Shown: positions 8,696-17,591, numbered from the stretch's first letter. The stretch is 64,000 nucleotides of DNA from Oscillospiraceae bacterium (GCA_017458335.1 JAFTFT010000016.1:49531-113530); one strand, 5' to 3'. Numbers and translations are program-made. Notes: generated by a model not told the origin, from the letters alone.

Positions 8696-9831
8696 GCTTT
8701 GAACACTACATCCGCAGCGGCAGCAGGCGTCTGCGCTGCGGCTATACGACCGGGAGCTGTGCGGCCCTGGCGGCCGCAGGAGCAGCGGAACTGCTGCTCT
8801 CAGGGACTGCCCCGGAGACGCTGGCCCTGCTGACACCCGGCGGACTGCGGGTCGATACGGAACCGGTCTTCTGCCGCATGGAGGGGAAGCGGGCGCTCTG
8901 CGCCGTGCGCAAGGATGCCGGGGACGACCCGGATGTGACGAACGGAATCCTGATTGTCGCGGCGGTCAGCAAATGCGATGACGGGATCACCATTGACGGC
9001 GGAGAGGGGATCGGCCGGATAACGAGGCCGGGCCTGGACCGGGCGGTGGGGGAAGCGGCCATCAACTCCGTACCGCGCCGGATGATCCGCAGCGCGCTGG
9101 AGACCGTCTGCGACGAGCTTGGCTTTGCAGGCGGCCTGAAGGTGGTGATCTCCGCGCCGGAGGGGCGGGAGATCGCGAAAAAGACCTTCAATCCGATGCT
9201 CGGCATCGAGGGGGGCATCTCGATTCTGGGAACATCCGGGATCGTCGAGCCCATGAGCGAGCAGGCCATCGTCGAAACCATCGCCCTGGAAATCCGGCAG
9301 AAAGCGGCTTCCGGCAGCAAACGGCTGATCCTCTGCCCGGGTAACTACGGCCTGGACTTCCTGCGGGAGGGGCTGCCGGAACTGGAACCGATCCCGCGGG
9401 TCAAGTGCTCCAACTACATCGGGGACGCGCTGGATCTGGCTTTGCTGGAGGGAATGAAGGAAGTGCTGCTGATCGGTCATGTCGGCAAGCTGGTGAAGCT
9501 CGCCGGCGGGATCATGAACACACACTCCCGCATGGCCGACTGCCGAAGGGAGCTCTTCTGCGCACACGCGGCACTCTGCGGCGCGGACCGGGAAACCTGT
9601 GAAAGCCTGATGCGGCAGGTGACAAGCGACGGCTGCCTGGAAGTCCTGAATGATTCTGAATTATGTAAACCAGTGACGGAGAGCCTGCTGCGGGAGATCC
9701 AGAAGGTTCTGGAGCGGCGCAGCGGCGGAGCCTGCCGCATGGGAGCCGTGATGTTCTCCAACGTCTATGGCCTGCTGGGCAAAACCGCGGAGGCGGAAGC
9801 GCTGCTCCGGGAATGGAGAGAGCCGGCATGA
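8692..9831 (+). CDS. cbiD: Cobalt-precorrin-5B C1-methyltransferase
   Basis: S-adenosylmethionine-dependent methylation at C1 in the anaerobic route. 379 residues from ATG 8692, which overlaps the preceding stop (ATGA). The N-terminus carries the family motif RCGYTTGSCAALAA; later come DPDVTNG near residue 80, GITIDGGEGIGRITRPGL near 100, NPMLGIEGGISILGTSG near 170-185, and LIGHVGKLVKLAGGI near 260 with the NTHSRMAD segment. CbiD marks the oxygen-independent pathway. It lies directly before cbiG, consistent with successive reactions. Confidence 0.95.
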   Translation: MSFEHYIRSGSRRLRCGYTTGSCAALAAAGAAELLLSGTAPETLALLTPGGLRVDTEPVFCRMEGKRALCAVRKDAGDDPDVTNGILIVAAVSKCDDGITIDGGEGIGRITRPGLDRAVGEAAINSVPRRMIRSALETVCDELGFAGGLKVVISAPEGREIAKKTFNPMLGIEGGISILGTSGIVEPMSEQAIVETIALEIRQKAASGSKRLILCPGNYGLDFLREGLPELEPIPRVKCSNYIGDALDLALLEGMKEVLLIGHVGKLVKLAGGIMNTHSRMADCRRELFCAHAALCGADRETCESLMRQVTSDGCLEVLNDSELCKPVTESLLREIQKVLERRSGGACRMGAVMFSNVYGLLGKTAEAEALLREWREPA

Positions 9832-10859
9832 GAGAAGGAATTGCCTTCCTGGCTTTCACCGACCGGGGAGAAGCTCTGGCAGAGGAGCTCGCCGAAGCGA
9901 CCGGAGGTGAGACCGCACGGGCCGGGAGAGAGACGGATCTCGGAAGCTGGACGGAAGCGGCCTTCCGGGAAAAGCGGGCGCTGGTCTACGTCGGCGCGGT
10001 CGGGATCGCCGTCCGAGCCGTTGCGCCGTTTCTCAGGCACAAGGCGGAAGATCCGGCGGTTCTGGCGGTGGATGAAACCGGACATTATGTGATTCCGCTG
10101 CTCTCCGGACACCTGGGCGGAGCGAACGCGCTGGCCAGGGAACTGGCCGCCGTCACCGGCGGAGAGGCAGTCATCACGACGGCGACGGATCTGCACGGGG
10201 TGTTTGCCGTCGATCTCTGGGCGAAGAAACAGAACATGACCGTTCGGCAGCCGGAGCGGATCAAGACGGTTTCGGCGAAGCTTCTGGCGGGGCAGGTAAT
10301 CCGGCTGGACTGCCGCTGGAAGATTCAGGGAACGGTGCCGGAGAACGTCCGGAGGCTGCAGGATGACAGTATTCGGGAGAGAGCTTCTTCGGACATGGAA
10401 CGCACAGACATCGACGTGCTGGTGGACTTTCGCGATGCCGTGTGCACCGGGCTTCAGCTGGTTCCGCGAATTCTGCACCTCGGCATCGGCTGCCGGAGGG
10501 GAACGGGCGAAGAAGCGCTTGAAACAGGCCTGGAACACTTCTGCCGGGAAAGGAACATCCTGCCGGAGGCCATCCGCTCGGCTGCGAGCATCGACCTGAA
10601 GCGCGGGGAAGAGGGCCTTCTCCGTTTCTGCCGGGAGCATGATTGGCCGATCCGCTTCTATACGGCGGACGAACTGCGCCGCGCGGAAGGACACTTCTCG
10701 GGATCGGAGTTTGTACGGTCGGTCGCCGGCGTGGACAACGTCTGTGAGCGCGCCGCGGTTCTGAGGAGCGGCGGGAAGCTGACAGAGACGAAATATGCGC
10801 AGAACGGCATCACCTTTGCCCTGGCAGAAGAAATAGCATGCTTTGACTGGAGTTGGTAA
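9828..10859 (+). CDS. cbiG: Cobalt-precorrin-5A hydrolase
   Basis: Opens the delta-lactone of cobalt-precorrin-5A with loss of acetaldehyde, a step unique to the anaerobic route. 343 residues from ATG 9828, overlapping the cbiD stop. The N-terminal part has IAFLAFTDRGEALAEEL and VGAVGIAVRAVAP; the middle has YVIPLLSGHLGGANALA. The C-terminal CbiG domain has HLGIGCRRGTGEEAL near residue 218 and SIDLKRGEEGLL near 255. The three-part organisation (N, linker, C) is of normal family length. Confidence 0.94.
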   Translation: MREGIAFLAFTDRGEALAEELAEATGGETARAGRETDLGSWTEAAFREKRALVYVGAVGIAVRAVAPFLRHKAEDPAVLAVDETGHYVIPLLSGHLGGANALARELAAVTGGEAVITTATDLHGVFAVDLWAKKQNMTVRQPERIKTVSAKLLAGQVIRLDCRWKIQGTVPENVRRLQDDSIRERASSDMERTDIDVLVDFRDAVCTGLQLVPRILHLGIGCRRGTGEEALETGLEHFCRERNILPEAIRSAASIDLKRGEEGLLRFCREHDWPIRFYTADELRRAEGHFSGSEFVRSVAGVDNVCERAAVLRSGGKLTETKYAQNGITFALAEEIACFDWSW

Positions 10860-10860
10860 C

Positions 10861-11589
10861 ATGGGGAAACTCTATGTGGTCGGGATCGGTCCGGGGGACG
10901 GACGATACCTGACCGAGGCCGCCCGCGCGGCGCTGGAAGAGGCGGATGTGCTCTGCGGATATACGCTGTATGTGGAGCTGCTGAAACCGTTCTGGCCGGA
11001 GAAGGCAACCTACAGTACCGGTATGACCGGGGAGATGGAGCGCTGCCGCTGGTGCCTGGAACAGGCAGCCGGCGGAAAAACCGTTGCCCTTATCTGCAGC
11101 GGAGACGCGGGAATCTACGGCATGGCGGCTCCGGTCCTGGAACTCAGGAAGGAGTACGGAGAGGCGGAAGTGGAGATTATCCCCGGCATTACCGCGGCGC
11201 TTTCCGGCGGCGCACTGCTGGGGGCGCCGCTGGGGCACGACTTCTGTGTGATCTCGCTGTCCGACCGCCTGACGGACTGGGCGCAGATCGAAGAGCGGCT
11301 GCGCTGTGCGGCGAGAGGGGATTTTGCGATCTGCCTGTATAATCCCGCATCCCGGCACCGGCGGGACTATCTGCAGCGGGCCTGCGACATCCTGCTCTCG
11401 GAAAAGAGCCCGGAAACCGTCTGCGGTCTGGCCCGGTCCATCGGCCGCGAAGGGGAGAGCATCCGGATCCTTCCGCTTTCCGAGCTGCGCGGTACGGAGG
11501 CGGATATGTTCACGACTGTGTTCATCGGTTCCTCCCAGACCAGAGAACTGGACGGACGGATGGTGACCCCGAGGGGGTACCGCACATGA
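10861..11589 (+). CDS. cbiH: Cobalt-precorrin-3B C17-methyltransferase
   Basis: SAM-dependent ring-contracting methyltransferase. 242 residues starting at ATG 10861, two bases after the cbiG stop. Tetrapyrrole-methylase motifs: LYVVGIGPGDGRYLTEAA at the N-terminus, LICSGDAGIYGMA near residue 77, VEIIPGITAALSGGALLGAPLGHDF near 103-128, and CLYNPASRHRRDY near 160. The H-D-F segment after the glycine run is typical of the CobJ/CbiH branch rather than CbiF, CbiE or CbiL. The gene ends overlapping cbiJ. Confidence 0.95.
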   Translation: MGKLYVVGIGPGDGRYLTEAARAALEEADVLCGYTLYVELLKPFWPEKATYSTGMTGEMERCRWCLEQAAGGKTVALICSGDAGIYGMAAPVLELRKEYGEAEVEIIPGITAALSGGALLGAPLGHDFCVISLSDRLTDWAQIEERLRCAARGDFAICLYNPASRHRRDYLQRACDILLSEKSPETVCGLARSIGREGESIRILPLSELRGTEADMFTTVFIGSSQTRELDGRMVTPRGYRT

Positions 11590-12338
11590 AATTCGTCATT
11601 TTCAGCGGAACCACCGAGGGCAGGAAGCTCTCTGCCCTGTTGGCAGAGGCCGGGGCGGACGTGACGGTCTGTGTGGCAAGCGACTATGGCAGTGAAGAAC
11701 AGGGCATCATTCCCGGCGTGAAAGTACGGACGGGGCCTCTGAGCGCGGAGGAAAAGCAGAAGCTGCTGCGAGGCTGTGCGCTCTGCGTGGATGCGACACA
11801 CCCCTACGCGACCCATGTCACCGCCTCCGTTCGGGAGGCCTGCCGGGAGACAGGTGTGCCGTATGTCCGCCTGCTACGCCCGCCCAGCGAGACTGGGGAC
11901 GCGAGATGCTTTGAGACCGCCGAAGACGCGGCCAACTGGCTCAGCGGGCAGGAAGGGAACATCCTCCTTACCACCGGGGTAAAGGAACTCTCCGCCTGTG
12001 CGGCCATCGACCCGGAGCGGCTTTATCCGCGAATCCTGCCGAGCCGCCAGAGCCTTGAAGCCTGTGAGCGCCTCGGCATCCCGCACCGGAACATCATCGC
12101 CATGCAGGGACCTTTTTCCGAAGAGCTGAACCGGGCCATCATCCGTCAGTATCGGATCCGGTACCTGGTCTCGAAGGACGGCGGAGTGCCGGGCGGTTTC
12201 CCGGAGAAGGCGGCGGCATGCCGGGAGACCGGAACGGCGATGATTCTGCTGCGCCGTCCGGAGGAAACCGGCATGAATTTTGAAACGGTATACCAAAGGT
12301 GCATAACGCTGCTCAATAGCGGCGATGCAATACAATAA
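11586..12338 (+). CDS. cbiJ: Cobalt-precorrin-6A reductase
   Basis: Reduces the macrocycle of cobalt-precorrin-6A using a nicotinamide cofactor. 250 residues. Visible: VIFSGTTEGRKLSALLAEAG at the N-terminus (dinucleotide-binding loop), CVDATHPYATHVTASVREAC near residue 65, and ALCVDATHPYA plus RLLRPPSE motifs of the CobK/CbiJ family; AMQGPFSEELN occurs near 165 and SKDGGVPGGFPEK near 195. It overlaps cbiH (ATGA) and appears to be the last cobalamin enzyme before a 35-base gap. A short inverted repeat (CGATTC-TCAC-GAATCG, 12339-12354) sits in that gap. Confidence 0.93.
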   Translation: MKFVIFSGTTEGRKLSALLAEAGADVTVCVASDYGSEEQGIIPGVKVRTGPLSAEEKQKLLRGCALCVDATHPYATHVTASVREACRETGVPYVRLLRPPSETGDARCFETAEDAANWLSGQEGNILLTTGVKELSACAAIDPERLYPRILPSRQSLEACERLGIPHRNIIAMQGPFSEELNRAIIRQYRIRYLVSKDGGVPGGFPEKAAACRETGTAMILLRRPEETGMNFETVYQRCITLLNSGDAIQ

Positions 12339-12373
12339 CGATTCTCACGAATCGGGAAAGAAAAGGAGAAACC

Positions 12374-13330
12374 ATGAAAAAACTGTTTGCACTGATCCTG
12401 TCCCTGAGCCTGATGCTCAGCTTCTTTGCCGCCTGGGGCGGCAGCGGAACCCCGGCTTTCGCCGAAGAGGCGGAAGAAGAGGAAGAAAACTATGAAACCG
12501 GGGATGCCTCCCTGGATGACCCGCTGAATGCGGACGGGATCGGGGAGAAGGAACTGCTGGTCGTCTCCTTCGGTACCAGCTTCAATGACAGCCGCCGCCT
12601 GACCATCGGCGGGATCGAGCGTGCCCTGCAGAAAGCCTTCCCTGACTGGAGCGTACGCAGAGCCTTTACCAGCCAGATCATCATCGACCATGTGAAGAGC
12701 CGCGACGGTGAGGTCATTGACAACGTTTCCGAGGCGCTGGACCGCGCGGTCGAAAACGGCGTGAAGACCCTGGTCGTGCAGCCGACTCACCTGATGCACG
12801 GCTTCGAGTATACCGACCTGGTGAACGAGCTGGCCGAATATGCCGATGCCTTCGAGAGCATCACCGTAGGTGAGCCGCTGGTGAACAGTGAGGAAGACTT
12901 TGCCCTGACGGCTGCAGTTCTCGCCGATGTTACCGCATCCTATAACGACGGAAAAACCGCCATCGTCTACATGGGTCACGGCACGGAGGCCGAGTCCAAC
13001 GAGATCTATGCCAAGATGCAGCAGCTCATGAAAGATTCCGGTTATGAGAACTATTTCATCGGCACCGTCGAAGCGGAGCCCTCTCTGGAGGATGTCCTGG
13101 CGCTGGTTCAGGCCGGCAGCTATGAGCGCGTCGTGCTGCGCCCGATGATGATCGTCGCGGGTGACCATGCCAACAACGACATGGCCGGAGACGAGGAAGA
13201 CTCCTGGAAGTCCGTCTTCGAAGGCGCGGGTTACGATGTGGAATGCGTCCTGCAGGGCCTGGGGCAGAGCAGTGTTGTTCAGCAGATGTTTGTCCGGCAC
13301 ACCGCTGAAGCCATGGCGAAGCTCGGATGA
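12374..13330 (+). CDS. cbiK: Exported CbiK-type sirohydrochlorin (cobalto)chelatase-like protein
   Basis: Class II chelatase of the CbiK family with a signal peptide. 318 residues; residues 1-30 form a classical Sec signal (KK, hydrophobic core, AFA before EEAEEE) and residues 31-55 an acidic linker. The enzyme core starts near KELLVVSFGTSFNDSRR. The putative metal ligands match CbiK spacing: His202 in MGHGTEAE, Glu233 in GTVEAE and His265 in AGDHANND. A good AAGGAGA ribosome site precedes ATG 12374. Cytosolic CbiK inserts cobalt into sirohydrochlorin; an exported copy cannot easily serve the cytosolic pathway, and its stop overlaps the start of a NEAT-like binding protein, so a role in uptake of metals or tetrapyrroles is plausible (inference). 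Desulfovibrio periplasmic CbiK is a known exported relative. Confidence 0.9.
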   Translation: MKKLFALILSLSLMLSFFAAWGGSGTPAFAEEAEEEEENYETGDASLDDPLNADGIGEKELLVVSFGTSFNDSRRLTIGGIERALQKAFPDWSVRRAFTSQIIIDHVKSRDGEVIDNVSEALDRAVENGVKTLVVQPTHLMHGFEYTDLVNELAEYADAFESITVGEPLVNSEEDFALTAAVLADVTASYNDGKTAIVYMGHGTEAESNEIYAKMQQLMKDSGYENYFIGTVEAEPSLEDVLALVQAGSYERVVLRPMMIVAGDHANNDMAGDEEDSWKSVFEGAGYDVECVLQGLGQSSVVQQMFVRHTAEAMAKLG

Positions 13331-15249
13331 TGAAAGCCTTCAGAAAAGTTGCTTCCCTGTTCCTGAGCGCGGTGCTGCTGCTTGCACTCTGCGCTCAGGC
13401 AGGGGCGGAGAAGGCACCCGCCGCTTCCCGGGAGGTGGCGGATGCTTCCCAGATGACCACCGTAGAGGACGTGGTGGAAGAAGGAATGGTGCCCATAGCG
13501 GGTGAGATGCTTCTGGACGGGGATTACGCCGTTGCGGTGGACTGCAGCTCCTCCATGTTCCGCATCGTGGAAGCCGTGCTTCATGTTTCGGACGGGAAAC
13601 TCACCGCGACGATCACCATGAGCGGGACGAGCTATCTTTATGTTTTCCCCGGAACCGCAGCGGAAGCGGCGGCAGCTGAGGAGAGCACATGGATCGGCTA
13701 TACCGAGGACAGCGAGGGCAGATTCTGCTTCAACATTCCGGTGGATGCTCTGGATGCCGGCGTCCCCTGCGCCGCCTACAGCAGGAACAAGGAACTCTGG
13801 TATGACCGTACCCTGCTGTTCCGGGCGGATTCTCTTCCGACGGAGGCATTCCGGGAGGGATTCTTCGTCACGGCGGAGAGCCTGGGGCTTGCCGACGGAG
13901 ACTATCTTGTCGACGTGAGTCTCTCCGGCGGCAGCGGAAAGGCAAAGCTTGCCTCACCTGCGACGCTGCATGTGGAAAACGGAAGCTGTACCGCGACCCT
14001 CGTCTGGGGCAGCAGAAACTATGACTATATGCGCCTGGGGGAGACAAAGTATCTCCCGCTCCCGGACAGGGAGACATCCACCTTTGAGATCCCGGTTGAG
14101 ATCTTTGACCGCAACATGGCCGTGATCGCCGATACGGTTGCCATGAGCGAACCGCATGAAATCGAATACCGGCTTTTGTTTTCCTCAGCCAGCCTTCAGC
14201 TCTTAAACTCCGAGGCAGATTCTGCCTCGGAGGCGGAGCTCTGCGCCGCGGAGCAGTTCCGGGTTGACTTCCGGGAGGATGGTTCCGCGCTTCTGACTCT
14301 GGGGGAAAAGGAGCGGTATCTGCTCCTGGACCGCGAGGCGGAGATTCCGGCGGATGCGGAGGGACTCACGATCATCCGCACACCGGTGGAACGGGTCTAC
14401 GCGGCCAGCTCCTCCGTTCCGGATCTGTTTCTGCGCTGCGGCGCGCTGGATCGGATCCGTTTTACCAGCACGGCGGAATTCTCCTGGCGTCTGCCGGAGC
14501 TGCAGGAGGCCCTGCAGAAGGGAAGCCTTCTCTATGCGGGAAAGTATAATGCGCCGAATTATGAGCTCCTGCTGGAAGAGAACTGTGACCTGGTGATCGA
14601 AAACACCATGATCTTCCACAAGCCTGAGGTCAGGGAGAAGCTGGAAGCCCTCGACCTGCCGGTGATCATCGAGTACTCCAGCTATGAACCGGAACCCCTC
14701 GGACGGGTGGAGTGGATCCGGCTTTACGGACTTCTGACCGGACATCAGGCGGAAGCGGACGCCTTCTTTCAGAAACAGAGAGAAGTGCTGGAGCACACCG
14801 CAGCGGAAGCGCCGACGGGAAAGACCGCCGCGTTCTTCCATATCGCCTCCAACGGCGCCGCGGTGGTGCGGCGCAGCAGCGACTATGTCACCAAAATGAT
14901 TGAACTGGCGGGCGGCCGGTCACCCTTTACGGAGCTTCCGGAAGAGGACAACGCCCTATCGACCGTCACCATCCAGATGGAATCATTCTATGCACAGGCG
15001 CGGGACGCCGATGTGCTGATCTACAACAGCACCGTCTCCGGGGATCTGGAGCGGATGCAGGACCTGCTCGCCAAGAGCAGTCTGTTTGAAGACTTCAAAG
15101 CCGTACAAAGCGGCGAGGTCTGGTGCACGGAGCAGAGCATGTTCCAGCAGAGCTCCGCAACGGCGGGAATGATCGCGGACATCCATACAATCCTGAGCGG
15201 GGAAGCGGATGGACGGGATCAGCTGACCTGGCTGCACCGGATCCGATAA
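13327..15249 (+). CDS. Binding protein with two NEAT-like domains fused to a FhuD/HmuT-type receptor
   Basis: 640-residue exported protein. Residues 1-28 are a signal peptide (the Cys in LALCAQ is not a good lipobox). Two repeats of about 110 residues follow, near 61-170 and 188-288. Each begins DGDY, carries a strand of the type KLTATITMSGTSYLYV or SCTATLVWGSRNYDYM, and ends in an IPV...YDRTLLF-type strand, resembling NEAT haem-binding domains. The Tyr motif YDYMRLGETKYLP is in repeat two. Residues about 315-640 look like a class III periplasmic binding domain for metals, siderophores or corrinoids (TPVERVYAASSSVPDLFL; WIRLYGLLTGHQAEAD). It overlaps the chelatase stop (ATGA) and precedes permease and ATPase genes. 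Ligand is not determined; haem, another tetrapyrrole or a metal chelate are candidates. Confidence 0.8.
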   Translation: MMKAFRKVASLFLSAVLLLALCAQAGAEKAPAASREVADASQMTTVEDVVEEGMVPIAGEMLLDGDYAVAVDCSSSMFRIVEAVLHVSDGKLTATITMSGTSYLYVFPGTAAEAAAAEESTWIGYTEDSEGRFCFNIPVDALDAGVPCAAYSRNKELWYDRTLLFRADSLPTEAFREGFFVTAESLGLADGDYLVDVSLSGGSGKAKLASPATLHVENGSCTATLVWGSRNYDYMRLGETKYLPLPDRETSTFEIPVEIFDRNMAVIADTVAMSEPHEIEYRLLFSSASLQLLNSEADSASEAELCAAEQFRVDFREDGSALLTLGEKERYLLLDREAEIPADAEGLTIIRTPVERVYAASSSVPDLFLRCGALDRIRFTSTAEFSWRLPELQEALQKGSLLYAGKYNAPNYELLLEENCDLVIENTMIFHKPEVREKLEALDLPVIIEYSSYEPEPLGRVEWIRLYGLLTGHQAEADAFFQKQREVLEHTAAEAPTGKTAAFFHIASNGAAVVRRSSDYVTKMIELAGGRSPFTELPEEDNALSTVTIQMESFYAQARDADVLIYNSTVSGDLERMQDLLAKSSLFEDFKAVQSGEVWCTEQSMFQQSSATAGMIADIHTILSGEADGRDQLTWLHRIR

Positions 15250-15356
15250 AATATTAAGAGAGAAAACAAGCGCCCGTCATGGGCGAAACGATAACACACC
15301 GCAATACAGCGACAGCCGTACCGGATTTTGAAAAAACACAGGAAGGAGGAAAGAGC

Positions 15357-16409
15357 ATGAACCAACAGGAAGCGCTCGGCATATCCTGTGAAATGGCAGG
15401 AAAGCGCCGTATCAGATGCTGCTTTGGGATTCTTATCATTCTGCTGATGATCCTCCTGATCCTGAATCTCCTGTCAGGGAGCAGCCGTATCACGCCGGGA
15501 GAGGCCTTTTCCGCCCTGTTCCGGGGAGAGACGGGAGAAACCTCCGCCCGCATCATAAGGAGCATCCGCCTTCCGCGCCTGCTGGCCGCGGCCATTCTCG
15601 GAGGCGGGCTCTCGGTTTCCGGATACCTGCTGCAGACCTTCTTCGGAAACCCGATCGCCGGACCCTTTGTACTGGGCATCTCCTCCGGGGCCAAGCTCCT
15701 CGTCGCACTTGTGATGATCTTCTCCCTCGGAAAGGGAATTGTCCTGCATTCGGCGGCAATGGTTGCAGCGGCCTTCTGCGGCGCGATGCTCTCCATGGGC
15801 CTGGTTCTGCTGGCGAGCCGGAAGCTCAGAAGCATGGCGCTGCTGGTGGTCTGCGGCGTGATGATCGGCTATGTCTGTTCCGCTGTTACGGAGATCGCGG
15901 TGACCTTTGCCGATGACAGCAATATCGTGAACCTGCACAACTGGTCCATGGGCAGTTTCTCCGGAATCGACATGGGGGATGTGGCGGTTCTGAGCGGGAT
16001 TGTGGTTCCGGCGGTTCTGCTGGCGTTCCTGCTCTCCAAACCGATGGCGGCGTATCAGCTCGGGGAAGCCTATGCCCGGAGCATGGGAGTCAATCTCCGG
16101 CGGTTCCGGGCGGCGCTGATCCTCCTGTCCAGCGTGCTGTCCGCCTGTGTGACCGCGTTTGCCGGGCCGATCTCCTTTGTGGGGATCGCGGTGCCGCATC
16201 TGATGCGCAGTTTCTTCCGCACGGCAAAGCCGATCCTGATGGTGCCCGCGTGCTTCCTGGGCGGCGGTGTCTTCTGCCTGTTCTGCGACTTGATTGCCCG
16301 GACGCTGTTTGCCCCGACGGAGCTCTCCATCAGCACCGTGACGGCGGTCTTCGGCGCGCCGGTGGTGATCTGGATGCTGCTCACGAGAAAGAGAGGCGAT
16401 ACCCGGTGA
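15357..16409 (+). CDS. BtuC/FecCD-family ABC transporter permease
   Basis: Membrane subunit of a type II importer for iron-siderophore, haem or vitamin B12. 350 residues with about ten transmembrane helices. Family signatures: GEAFSALFRG then RLPRLLAAAILGGGLSVSGYLLQ near residue 70, NPIAGPFVLGISSGAKL near 95, YARSMGVNLRRFR near 240 (the coupling region), and GPISFVGIAVPHLMRSFF near 270. ATG 15357 was chosen because GGAAGGAGGA lies ten bases upstream; an earlier ATG in frame lacks a ribosome site. The 107-base gap before it holds a small hairpin (CGCCC-gtcat-GGGCG) without a T-run. The stop overlaps the GTG start of the ATPase. Confidence 0.93.
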   Translation: MNQQEALGISCEMAGKRRIRCCFGILIILLMILLILNLLSGSSRITPGEAFSALFRGETGETSARIIRSIRLPRLLAAAILGGGLSVSGYLLQTFFGNPIAGPFVLGISSGAKLLVALVMIFSLGKGIVLHSAAMVAAAFCGAMLSMGLVLLASRKLRSMALLVVCGVMIGYVCSAVTEIAVTFADDSNIVNLHNWSMGSFSGIDMGDVAVLSGIVVPAVLLAFLLSKPMAAYQLGEAYARSMGVNLRRFRAALILLSSVLSACVTAFAGPISFVGIAVPHLMRSFFRTAKPILMVPACFLGGGVFCLFCDLIARTLFAPTELSISTVTAVFGAPVVIWMLLTRKRGDTR

Positions 16410-17566
16410 GCAATGCAGAAAGCTTCGTCATGGGTTCTGCTGCAGGTCAGGCTCCGACGCTGTCCACCGAAGGCCTGAGCGTCGGCTACGGCAGAACCGC
16501 CGTCGTGGACGGCATCCGGATCCGGGTGGAAGCGGGAGAGATCCTCTGTCTCATCGGCCCGAACGGCGCGGGCAAATCCACGATCCTGAAGACCCTGATC
16601 CGTCAGCTTCAGCCGATGGGCGGCACCGTCCTGCTGGAAAACACACCGCTGCCGGATATGAAGGAGCGGGAATTGGCCCGGAAGAGCGCGGCGGTCCTGA
16701 CCGGTCGGATTGCACCGGAACTGATGACCTGCGAAGAGGTGGTCGCCATGGGGCGGTATCCCTATACCGGAATGCTGGGGATCCTCTCGGATGCGGACCG
16801 GGAAAAGGTGGATGAGACGATCCGCATTGTAGGGATGGAAGAAATCCGAAAGAAGGACTTCGACCGCATCAGCGACGGACAGCGCCAGCGGGTCATGCTG
16901 GCCAGAGCTCTCTGTCAGGAGCCGAAGCTGCTTGTTATGGACGAACCGACCTCCTTTCTGGATATCCGGAACAAGCTGGAGTTTCTGAGTATTCTGAGGC
17001 AGCTGGTCCGGAAGCGGGAGCTTGCGGTCATTATGTCGCTTCACGAGCTGGATCTGGCCCAGAAGTTCTGCGACCGGATCGTCTGCGTCGGAGACGGAAC
17101 AATCCGGGCGGCCGGAATGCCGGAAGAGATTTTTTCCGGAGATGTAATCCGGGACCTCTATGGGGTGGAGCACGGAAGCTATGACTGCCTCTTTGGAACG
17201 GCGGAAGCGGAAAGAAACAGCGCTTCGCCCCGCGTTTTCGTCATCGGGGGAGGCGGGAGCGGGATTCCGCTCTACCGGAGACTCCAGCGGGAGGGGATTC
17301 CCTTTGCCTCAGGTGTCCTGCCGGAGAACGACCTGGACTTGTCGGTCGCGAAAGCGCTGGCTTCCGTGGTCATCACGGACCGGGCGAACGAGCCGGTCTC
17401 CGCAGAGCGGGCGGAGGAAGCGCTTGCCGTATTGAAAACCTGCGAAACGGTCATCTGCACGGTGGATCATTTCGGAACTGTCAACCGCGAGAACCAAAGA
17501 TTGTTGGAATATGCGGAAGAACACGGCCTTCTGAAATGTGAAAAATTAATGAACGGTAAAGATTGA
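16406..17566 (+). CDS. ABC importer ATPase (FecE/HmuV type) with extra C-terminal domain
   Basis: 386 residues from GTG 16406 (GTGA overlap with the permease stop). The ATPase core has Walker A IGPNGAGKST, Q-loop region in AAVLTGRIAPELM, signature SDGQRQRVMLARAL, Walker B KLLVMDEPTSFLDIR, and the switch His in SLHELDLA, and ends near residue 265. An additional domain of about 115 residues follows (VFVIGGGGSGIPLYRRLQREG ... ASVVITDRANEPVS ... VICTVDHFGTVNRENQ). It is absent from classical HmuV/BtuD and looks like a small Rossmann-like fold with a glycine-rich turn. It may sense a nucleotide or ligand, but no function can be read from it. The gene pairs with the permease and NEAT-like receptor. 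Confidence 0.9.
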   Translation: MSNAESFVMGSAAGQAPTLSTEGLSVGYGRTAVVDGIRIRVEAGEILCLIGPNGAGKSTILKTLIRQLQPMGGTVLLENTPLPDMKERELARKSAAVLTGRIAPELMTCEEVVAMGRYPYTGMLGILSDADREKVDETIRIVGMEEIRKKDFDRISDGQRQRVMLARALCQEPKLLVMDEPTSFLDIRNKLEFLSILRQLVRKRELAVIMSLHELDLAQKFCDRIVCVGDGTIRAAGMPEEIFSGDVIRDLYGVEHGSYDCLFGTAEAERNSASPRVFVIGGGGSGIPLYRRLQREGIPFASGVLPENDLDLSVAKALASVVITDRANEPVSAERAEEALAVLKTCETVICTVDHFGTVNRENQRLLEYAEEHGLLKCEKLMNGKD

Positions 17567-17591
17567 CAAATATATGTTCAGAAAGTATAAT
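17563..17591 (+). promoter_or_regulatory. Perfect sigma-70/SigA-type promoter for tctC
   Basis: TTGACA at 17563-17568 and TATAAT at 17586-17591 with exactly 17 bases between them. The -35 box overlaps the stop codon of the ATPase gene. Transcription would start about 17598, leaving a leader of about 38 bases with AGGAGG at the tctC start. Confidence 0.85.

Noticed and set aside
12339-12354. CGATTC-TCAC-GAATCG as a metal-regulator (Fur/DtxR-like) operator before the exported chelatase
   Set aside because: Too short and does not match a known box; no promoter elements are seen around it.
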